Origin: Methylococcaceae bacterium NSP1-1
GTDB taxonomy: Bacteria; Pseudomonadota; Gammaproteobacteria; Methylococcales; Methylomonadaceae
Direction: 5' to 3'
Length of the DNA stretch: 9,449 nucleotides
Assembly (NCBI GenBank): GCA_002256465.1
Contig: NQJG01000019.1
Span: 1-9,449 of the forward strand
The notes below the pieces were generated by a model, which searched no databases, was not told where the DNA came from, and was given only the letters and a program-made list of their open reading frames with translations. The position numbers and the translations under genes were made by a program. Below, piece after piece: positions 1-4,323 of this stretch (within the stretch, counting starts at the first letter, position 1; every line of letters starts with the position of its first letter).

Positions 1-572
1 GCTCGGCCCAGCTTTTCTTTGGTAAAGTCAATCGCAAATTTTTCTTTCAATTGCTTGCCATCCCAGTCATAGGCTTTTAAAAACTGCTCATTATCAGCGC
101 CTTTTTTATCCCAGTTCGCCAGTAGTGATGAGGTGTAATAAAGACGTTTGCCATCCCAGCTGGATGACACCATATTGACCTGCGCGCCGATTTTTTGCTC
201 AAACACTTGTTTCGGTTTGAATGGATCGGAAATATCAAAGGCGCGGGTTTTGCCGTCCATAAAGGTATTAACCCAGAGCATTTTGTCATCGCTTTGTATG
301 GAGATGTCCACAGGTAAAGGTATTTTGCTGGGATCACCCACGTCGGCAACTTCTTTGGCTTGCCATGCGCCTTCTTGATCTTCGTAGATTAGCCAGATTT
401 TTGAGGTGAGGGCGGTGCTGGTAAAACAATAGTTATGGTTCTCGCCCCACGCGCAACGGATTTCCAGTGGCGCACCGGGTACATCAAAGACTTTTTTGGG
501 TTGCTTGGTGTGCAAATTCCATTGCACTACCGTATTGCCAAAGCGTTTCATGGCTTCAGGGTCGGCGAGCAT
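1..572 (-). pseudogene. SBP56/methanethiol oxidase family protein, C-terminal part (out of frame with its N-terminal part, truncated by window edge)
   Basis: Reading the minus strand from the ATG at 572-570 gives 190 uninterrupted codons to base 1. The translation begins MLADPEAMKRFGN and contains repeated beta-propeller strands such as LEIRCAWGENHNYCF, KMLWVNTFMDGKTRAFDISDP and VSSSWDGKRLYYTSSLL. These are typical of the second half of SBP56 (SELENBP1/methanethiol oxidase) proteins, especially the DISDP and SWDGKRLYYT stretches. No stop codon occurs before the window edge, and only the last few dozen residues should be missing. The segment directly continues the protein encoded at 556-1311 but lies one base out of register because of the A8 run at 572-579. 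With seven A's the two parts would fuse as ...FGKKMLADPE.... Its intact frame and conservation argue that the break is recent, suppressed by slippage, or an assembly error. The ATG could also serve as an internal restart, but no Shine-Dalgarno sequence is evident. Confidence 0.82.
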
Positions 573-1311
573 TTTTTTTGCCAAAATCCATCATATAGTT
601 GGACCAACCCGTAAAGGATGACGTTAACATGAGGTTGCGTCTTGGCAGAACACGCAGGTCATATCCGTAACCATCTGCGTATTTTCCAGTTTTAATGGCC
701 CCTTCAAGATTGCTATCGGTGGGTGTCCAGTGTGTGGCTATGTATTCACCTTCATTGGTGTATTCAACGACGGCGGTGCGGCCACCGTGATCTTTATTGT
801 TAGACAATCCGGTTATAATCATGCGACCGGGTAAGGCGTAAGTAGTGTGAGGACCGACTACGCCGCCGCTTTTCGCTACAAAATCAGTGATAGTTTTGGT
901 GAGTTTGGGTTTGGCAGGGTCAGTATGTACATCAAAAACAAACAGTTTGCTGGTATCCAGCGAACCCGCCCATAAATATTGGCGATCATCGGTATAACCG
1001 GAATGATGGGCTTCATTGCGTCCACCGACTGAAAGGCTGTTGACGACTTTACCATAATTGGGCGACTTGGGATTAACGTCTACAGTGACCAGCTTATCCT
1101 GTTCATCACCAACACCTTCTACACCCAGGGTCCAAACGTAAACAAAATCTTCTTGACCGACAATTTTAGCCATGTAGGGAGATTGGCAGGTTTCATCGGC
1201 TTGCGCGGAGATCATGCCGATACCGGTCAGCACAAGTGTTGATGCTGCAAACGCGCAAGCGGTCATTAATCGATTCAGCGGCTTATTTTTTTTTGTAGTT
1301 ATCATCCTCAT
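556..1311 (-). pseudogene. Exported SBP56/methanethiol oxidase family protein, N-terminal part, frameshifted
   Basis: This encodes the first half of an SBP56-family beta-propeller. Bacterial members with signal peptides are methanethiol oxidases, which convert methanethiol, oxygen and water to formaldehyde, sulfide and peroxide in the periplasm; assignment of that activity here is inference. Residues 1-38 form a Sec-type signal: a Lys-rich start, a hydrophobic core around 17-35 and an AQA-DE cleavage site. Family hallmarks follow: TVDVNPKSPNYGKVV (76-90), NEAHHSGY (99-106), LFVFDVHTDPAKPKL (123-137) and GYGYDLRVLPRRNLMLTS (214-231). The position I align from memory with human SELENBP1 Cys57 is Thr61. 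The frame terminates after 251 residues, against about 460 for the family, because of an A8 run at 572-579; the remainder is encoded at 1-572. Two in-frame ATGs compete. GAGAGG at 1314-1319 lies 2 nt from the first but 8 nt from Met3 (1303-1305), so 1305 is the likelier start. It lies 70 bp downstream of the DUF4242 gene, probably in the same operon. Confidence 0.85.
572..579 (-). repeat. A8 homopolymer at the frameshift point
   Basis: Eight T's on the plus strand (eight A's in the coding sense) sit exactly where the SBP56 frame is lost. Seven A's would restore a continuous family-like reading frame. Runs like this are hot spots for replication slippage, transcriptional slippage and base-calling error. 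Confidence 0.9.
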
Positions 1312-1341
1312 ATCCTCTCATAAATAATAATTATTTGGGTT

Positions 1342-1366
1342 TACGAGCGCTCTATAGGCGCTCGTA
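1342..1366. other. Perfect 9-bp inverted repeat between the DUF4242 and SBP56 genes
   Basis: TACGAGCGC (1342-1350) and GCGCTCGTA (1358-1366) are exact inverted repeats around a 7-nt loop, so RNA from either strand can fold into a GC-rich hairpin. No T-run follows it on either strand, so it does not look like a complete intrinsic terminator. Lying in the 70-bp gap between two co-directional genes, it could be an mRNA processing or stability element, a partial attenuator, or a dispersed palindromic repeat. Confidence 0.75.
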
Positions 1367-1381
1367 CCACTGGTAAGAGTT

Positions 1382-1657
1382 TTAGTTTTCGGCAGTAGTG
1401 GGATCAATCATGGTTTTAATCTGGGAGATACGATTGGCTGGAAACCCGCCTTGTTCAGCATGTGCTCTTACGGTCGCTTCATCGGGTGCGATATAGACGC
1501 AGTAGATTTTGTCGTCTGTTACATAGCTTTCTACCCACTGAATTTTGGGTCCCATATCATTAAGAATACCGCATGATTTTTGCGATATACCTTGCAGATC
1601 CTGAGCTGTTAATGAGCCTGCGCCGGGAATTTCGCGTTCGATAATATATTTTGGCAT
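1382..1657 (-). CDS. DUF4242 domain protein (SCO4226-like small ferredoxin-fold protein)
   Basis: This is a 91-residue soluble protein with no signal peptide or membrane segment, made up of a single DUF4242 domain. Recognisable stretches are PKYIIEREIPGAG (2-14), the central QWVESYVTDDKIYCVYIAPDE (40-60, shown in part) and HAEQGGFPANRI (66-77). DUF4242 proteins are small ferredoxin-like-fold proteins. The best-known member, Streptomyces SCO4226, binds nickel, but I cannot say whether this one binds metal; His66, Cys29, Cys53 and Glu7 are possible ligands. The start is well supported by AGGAG at 1666-1670, 8 nt before the ATG. The gene lies between the TetR-family gene (54 bp upstream) and the SBP56 gene (70 bp downstream), all on one strand, with an operator-like palindrome at 1681-1698. 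This suggests repressor-controlled co-expression with the exported SBP56 protein. The family call is firm; the biological role is unknown. Confidence 0.85.
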   Translation of the reverse strand: MPKYIIEREIPGAGSLTAQDLQGISQKSCGILNDMGPKIQWVESYVTDDKIYCVYIAPDEATVRAHAEQGGFPANRISQIKTMIDPTTAEN

Positions 1658-1680
1658 AGTTATGTCTCCTGGGTTGTGTA

Positions 1681-1698
1681 AATACGACTGGTCGTCTT
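1681..1698. promoter_or_regulatory. Operator-like palindrome upstream of the DUF4242 gene (site 1)
   Basis: ACGAC-TG-GTCGT (1684-1695) is a perfect inverted repeat, extendable to 1681-1698 with one mismatched pair. It matches the site at 2317-2334 over the tetR promoter at 14 of 18 positions, including GAC-N-GGT-N-GTCTT. It lies 24-41 bp upstream of the DUF4242 start codon. In the minus-strand sense, a possible -10 TATAAG (1696-1701) with a weak -35 TTTTAA (1719-1724) would overlap it, so a bound repressor would block transcription. The binding protein is inferred to be the adjacent TetR-family regulator. Confidence 0.68.
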
Positions 1699-1711
1699 AT
1701 AAATAATAACA

Positions 1712-2308
1712 TTAGGCTTTAAAAAAATCACCTAATAAATTCTCGCAACACTGTTTGAGAGGTGTGGATGATTGTTCAATTTTCATTCTTAATAAGGCGC
1801 CTTGCCACATGTTGACTAATAAATCTGCCATGTCTTCGACTGATTTGTCGGTTCTAACCGTTCCTTCTTGTTGTGCCTTAAGTAGTCCCGTTTGCAGTAA
1901 ATTTCGATAACGATGGACAGCAGATTGCAAGGATTTTTGACAAATATCACTGGTATCGCCGATTTCGCCCATTAAATTACCTAATAAGCAACCGCCTTTA
2001 AATTCTGCTTTTTCTAATTCTATAATCATTTCATTGAAATAACGCTGTAAAGCGCTTAATGCGTCAAGGTCTGAATTTTGTAAATGACTGTTTAATTGAT
2101 CAATGAAAGGATTTATATAGTGCTGAATGACTTCCGCGGCAAAGTTTTCTTTGCTCCCAAAATAATTGTAGAAAGAGCCTTTGGGAATTTGCACGGCATC
2201 CAGAATTTCTTTTAGTCCAGTTCCGTGATATCCCTGCTGCATAAGCAAAGTTACACCTTGACTTAACAGGTTTTCTTTGTTGGTTTGTTTTTGTGATGTT
2301 CTAGACAT
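1712..2308 (-). CDS. TetR/AcrR-family repressor, NemR-like, with conserved Cys/Lys sensor pair
   Basis: This is a 198-residue TetR-family transcriptional repressor. The N-terminal helix-turn-helix covers about residues 10-55 and includes the family signature GLKEILDAVQIPKGSFYNYF. The C-terminal sensor domain resembles E. coli NemR: FKGGCLLGNLMGEIGD aligns with NemR's ISGCLTVKLSAEVCD. It places Cys107 opposite NemR Cys106 and Lys176 opposite NemR Lys175, the pair that reacts with hypochlorous acid and other electrophiles in NemR. The frame stays open back to an ATG at 2395. I chose the ATG at 2308 because it gives the normal short arm before the HTH, and because the longer form would place a good promoter (2315-2344) and operator inside the coding region. 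No Shine-Dalgarno is visible before either start. It heads a same-strand set with the DUF4242 and SBP56 genes and probably represses itself and them. The inducer is unknown; a reactive sulfur, chlorine or carbonyl species is a guess from the Cys/Lys pair. Confidence 0.85.
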   Translation of the reverse strand: MSRTSQKQTNKENLLSQGVTLLMQQGYHGTGLKEILDAVQIPKGSFYNYFGSKENFAAEVIQHYINPFIDQLNSHLQNSDLDALSALQRYFNEMIIELEKAEFKGGCLLGNLMGEIGDTSDICQKSLQSAVHRYRNLLQTGLLKAQQEGTVRTDKSVEDMADLLVNMWQGALLRMKIEQSSTPLKQCCENLLGDFFKA

Positions 2309-2314
2309 TAGAAA

Positions 2315-2344
2315 ATGATATGACCGGTTGTCTTGTTTTGTCAA
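2315..2344 (-). promoter_or_regulatory. Sigma70-type promoter of the TetR-family gene
   Basis: In the minus-strand sense, a perfect -35 TTGACA (2339-2344) is separated by 18 bp from a -10 TATCAT (2315-2320). Transcription would begin about 6-8 nt beyond the -10, at or next to the ATG at 2306-2308, giving an mRNA with little or no leader. The operator-like site at 2317-2334 fills the spacer and overlaps the -10, the standard arrangement for autorepression. Confidence 0.65.
2317..2334. promoter_or_regulatory. Operator-like site over the tetR promoter (site 2)
   Basis: GATATGACCGGTTGTCTT has a palindromic ACCGGT centre (2323-2328) and agrees with site 1 (1681-1698) at 14 of 18 positions. It overlaps the spacer and -10 of the tetR promoter. 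The GACC/GGT core resembles operators of NemR-type regulators as I remember them. Binding by the adjacent regulator is inferred. Confidence 0.68.
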
Positions 2345-2502
2345 AGGGAATTTATTAGTTCTTAATCGAATTCTGTAATCTGCTAATAATTGCATTCATA
2401 AAGGTTGTTTTCTATTTTAATGTACTCTTTTTTAAAAAAATCATGGATTCTCAAGCGCTTTTATAGCGAATAGTAACTTTTCTACTATATTATTAAGGTA
2501 AG

Positions 2503-2542
2503 TAGGTGATATGACGCATTCGGATAAGTGATATGACACTTT
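2503..2542. repeat. Two 18-bp direct repeats, 22 bp apart
   Basis: TAGGTGATATGACGCATT (2503-2520) and TAAGTGATATGACACTTT (2525-2542) match at 15 of 18 positions, sharing the exact 10-mer GTGATATGAC. A 22-bp period is about two helical turns, which would place both copies on the same DNA face. The 8-mer GATATGAC also begins the tetR operator at 2317, so these may be extra binding half-sites. The alternative is a remnant of an IS end with repeated internal sites. Confidence 0.7.
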
Positions 2543-2551
2543 AAATCTGGT

Positions 2552-2568
2552 AGTTATCAATGATAACT
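2552..2568. other. 17-bp perfect palindrome, operator-like
   Basis: AGTTATCA (2552-2559) and TGATAACT (2561-2568) are exact inverted repeats around a single A. The short AT-rich dyad looks more like a protein-binding site than an RNA hairpin. It lies 10 bp after the direct repeats. The binding protein is unknown. Confidence 0.6.
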
Positions 2569-2629
2569 GGCTTTTAGCCTGATGTTAGAGGGATTTACAC
2601 CGGCCAAACCAATGTAATTAAGCAATAAT

Positions 2630-2657
2630 AATGCCAAAAGTAGCGGCATTTTGCCGC
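2630..2657 (+). other. Two overlapping, mutually exclusive hairpins
   Basis: AATGCC (2630-2635) pairs with GGCATT (2645-2650) around a 9-nt loop. Alternatively GCGGCA (2643-2648) pairs with TGCCGC (2652-2657) around TTT. Both use the bases 2645-2648, so only one can form at a time. This is seen in the sequence; a switching role is speculative. Confidence 0.5.
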
Positions 2658-2762
2658 GCGTCAATATGCCACATTTTCAATACAAAATTAAATCATTAGA
2701 CTTTTATTCAACTTGTCGTTGTGCTCTAAACAACATCAGTTAACCATCCTTCCTCTCGATAG

Positions 2763-2794
2763 TGCGGGCTGCACAGTTGGTCCGCATTTTTTTT
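2763..2794 (+). terminator. Intrinsic terminator just ahead of the metallopeptidase gene
   Basis: TGCGGGCTG (2763-2771) pairs with TGGTCCGCA (2778-2786), with three G-U pairs, around a 6-nt loop, followed directly by eight T's (2787-2794). It lies 13 bp before the start codon at 2808 and just before its ribosome binding site. No gene precedes it on this strand, so it would end either a short leader or an unannotated small RNA; an attenuator is possible. Confidence 0.7.
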
Positions 2795-2807
2795 AACCGA
2801 GGTTATT

Positions 2808-3509
2808 ATGAAACGCAGGCATACATCAAACGATTTATATCCTATAAACCATGCCGAGCTCAGCAGGAAAACCGCTATTCATGAAGCTGGACATGCGGCT
2901 GCGATTTATCTCGGCAATAAGCAAAAACATCTGCCACCGGTTTTTTTTCAGATTTTTATTAAAGAACTCAATAGCGACTTTCAATCAACTGGATGTTTAT
3001 GCGAATCTTATGATAGTTGTAATAATTGTATTACTAAAATAGAGGGTGGCCGTTTGATTCATACCTTGCCATCCTCAGTTGATGAAGCAATCAGTGACTT
3101 CTCTTCAGCGCAGAAACAGGCTTATCAACGTGCTTTTGAAGCGGATATAATCAATTTACTGGTGGGTCCCCTTGCGGAAGCAAATTATATAGCCATGCGT
3201 GATGATGAACCCATTAATCCACGTCTGGTAAATCTGAATGCCCTGCATCATTATGGCGGCTCCTCTGATTTAGAGACTATCAACGAATATCTTGACTGTC
3301 TAATTGCCAACAGAGCGCAGCGGGAAAAGAAGCTGTCTGAGTTGTTTTTAGCAGCATTCAATTTTATTAATGACAGATCCAATTGGCGCGCTATTTTAGC
3401 TTTATCCGATTATATTCTGGCGGACTGTAAAAATATCATCGAATGTGAAGAAATCATTGCCGTACTTGATGCCCACTGCTTTTTAACCAGGAAAAACTCC
3501 TGGTGCTAA
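2808..3509 (+). CDS. Stand-alone M41/FtsH-like zinc metallopeptidase domain protein
   Basis: This 233-residue protein carries KTAIHEAGHAAAIYL (21-35), the zinc-metallopeptidase HExxH in the form used by FtsH (M41): His25, Glu26 and His29. Further on, INLLVGPLAEA (115-125) matches the FtsH stretch containing LGGRxAEE, and GGSSDLE (150-156) matches its G-x-S-x-D-hydrophobic third-ligand motif, making Asp154 the likely third zinc ligand. No Walker motifs, AAA module, signal peptide or obvious membrane helix is present, so this is the peptidase domain alone. His29 to Asp154 is about 125 residues, against roughly 75 in FtsH. The extra length includes a Cys cluster, C63-x-C65-x5-C71-x2-C74, which could bind a second metal. 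The start is supported by GAGG at 2799-2802, 5 nt before the ATG. Cytosolic, possibly needing a partner unfoldase or cutting small or unfolded substrates; substrate and role are unknown. It converges on yggS with a 9-bp gap. Peptidase-fold confidence is good; the function is not recognised. Confidence 0.8.
   Translation: MKRRHTSNDLYPINHAELSRKTAIHEAGHAAAIYLGNKQKHLPPVFFQIFIKELNSDFQSTGCLCESYDSCNNCITKIEGGRLIHTLPSSVDEAISDFSSAQKQAYQRAFEADIINLLVGPLAEANYIAMRDDEPINPRLVNLNALHHYGGSSDLETINEYLDCLIANRAQREKKLSELFLAAFNFINDRSNWRAILALSDYILADCKNIIECEEIIAVLDAHCFLTRKNSWC
3486..3504. terminator. Hairpin at the convergent 3' ends (possible weak bidirectional terminator)
   Basis: ACCAGGA (3486-3492) and TCCTGGT (3498-3504) form a perfect 7-bp stem with a 5-nt loop. 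It lies inside the last codons of the metallopeptidase gene and 15 bp beyond the yggS stop. Neither strand has a following T-run, so Rho-independent function is uncertain. Confidence 0.4.
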
Positions 3510-3518
3510 TAATCAGAA

Positions 3519-4196
3519 CTATTTATATTCCCGTGCACCAAACAATGCTGTTCCAATTCGGACAATAGTAGCGCCCTCTGCAATCGCCGCATTTAAATCT
3601 CCACTCATGCCAAATGAGTAGGTATTCAACTCGGGATTGTTCAGTTTTGCGACAGCCTGATAAAGTGTTTTGTATGGCTGACGTTGTAATTCAAAATCCT
3701 CTTCAGGCATAGGAATTGCCATCACACCACGAAGCTTTATGTTAGGTAGTTCAGACACTAGCTCACACAGTTGCGGCAATTCATTCAAAGTAATGCCGGA
3801 TTTGCTCTGTTCACCACTGATGTTGACTTGCAAGCAAATATTTAACGGTGGTAATGCACTGGGGCGTTGTTCGCTAAGGCGCTTGGCGATCTTCAAACTA
3901 TCTACACTGTGTACCCAGGCGAAATGCGTGGCAAGTACTTTGGTTTTATTGGATTGAACAGGTCCGATGAAGTGCCAGGTAATGTCGAACGCCCCCAGTT
4001 CCTGTTGTTTTTTCAGCGCTTCCTGACAATAACTTTCGCCAAAATGGCGTTGTCCAGCTTGATAGGCTGCTGCAATGTCTTTAGCGGATTTGGTTTTGCT
4101 CACTGCTAACAATAAAACTGATTCCGGTTTGCGGTTATAGGCAATTTCAGCCTGCCTGATTTGTACAAGTAAGTGTTTAAATCTGCTATGTATCAT
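3519..4196 (-). CDS. yggS: YggS/PLPBP family pyridoxal phosphate homeostasis protein
   Basis: This is a 225-residue single-domain TIM-barrel protein of the YggS/PROSC/YBL036C family, close to the usual 225-235 residues. These cytosolic proteins bind pyridoxal 5'-phosphate and buffer vitamin B6 and amino/keto-acid pools without a known catalytic reaction. LLAVSKTKS (29-37) contains the PLP-bearing Lys34. FGESYCQEALKK (53-64), TWHFIGPVQSNKTK (73-86) and the phosphate-binding FGMSGDLNAAIAEGATIVRIGTALFG near the C-terminus (shown in part elsewhere in the family) are all intact. The start gives the standard N-terminal helix length, although no clear Shine-Dalgarno precedes it. It is divergent from pilT with 127 bp between them, an arrangement also known in Pseudomonas, where proC follows yggS. 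Here the next gene is instead a convergent metallopeptidase gene, so proC is not in its usual place. Confidence 0.94.
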   Translation of the reverse strand: MIHSRFKHLLVQIRQAEIAYNRKPESVLLLAVSKTKSAKDIAAAYQAGQRHFGESYCQEALKKQQELGAFDITWHFIGPVQSNKTKVLATHFAWVHSVDSLKIAKRLSEQRPSALPPLNICLQVNISGEQSKSGITLNELPQLCELVSELPNIKLRGVMAIPMPEEDFELQRQPYKTLYQAVAKLNNPELNTYSFGMSGDLNAAIAEGATIVRIGTALFGAREYK

Positions 4197-4278
4197 GTTC
4201 GTCAGGAAATAATTAAGCCGTCATTAGCTGTTATTAAACAGTTCAGCTTCAAAAAAGCAAAGAGTTGGACTATGGTAT

Positions 4279-4294
4279 AAACAATTAGTTGTTT
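4279..4294. promoter_or_regulatory. Short dyad in the yggS-pilT divergent spacer
   Basis: AAACAA (4279-4284) and TTGTTT (4289-4294) are exact inverted repeats around TTAG. The dyad lies about 30 bp before the pilT start and overlaps a possible -10 TATAAA (4276-4281), for which I see no good -35 partner. It may be an operator; chance is also possible at this AT content. Confidence 0.3.
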
Positions 4295-4323
4295 CTTTAT
4301 TTACTACTTTACCAGAGAATCTT

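Larger units (their letters stand above)
2396..2807. other. Gene-free 412-bp regulatory interval
   Basis: I find no convincing coding region, tRNA or recognisable mobile element on either strand here. The interval separates the minus-strand TetR cluster from the plus-strand metallopeptidase gene. It is AT-rich and carries an unusual density of short structures: direct repeats at 2503-2542, a 17-bp palindrome at 2552-2568, overlapping hairpins at 2630-2657 and an intrinsic terminator at 2763-2794. I see no strong sigma70 promoter for the downstream gene. Confidence 0.6.

Noticed and set aside
77..349. 90-codon open frame on the minus strand
   Set aside because: It lies in a different frame from the SBP56 C-terminal segment, which is family-like across the same bases.
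2309..2395. 29-residue N-terminal extension of the TetR-family protein from the ATG at 2395
   Set aside because: It would put the TTGACA/TATCAT promoter and operator inside the gene, has no ribosome binding site, and exceeds the usual arm before the HTH.
2503..2542. CRISPR-like repeat
   Set aside because: There are only two copies, with a 4-nt gap between 18-bp units. That is not spacer-sized and no cas gene is present.
3739..4109. Plus-strand open frames of 72 and 80 codons
   Set aside because: Both are antisense shadows of yggS with no domain features.
4265..4281. Sigma54 or strong sigma70 promoter for pilT (TTGGAC...TATAAA)
   Set aside because: The spacing between the two hexamers is far too short for sigma70, and the GG/GC pattern for sigma54 is not met.
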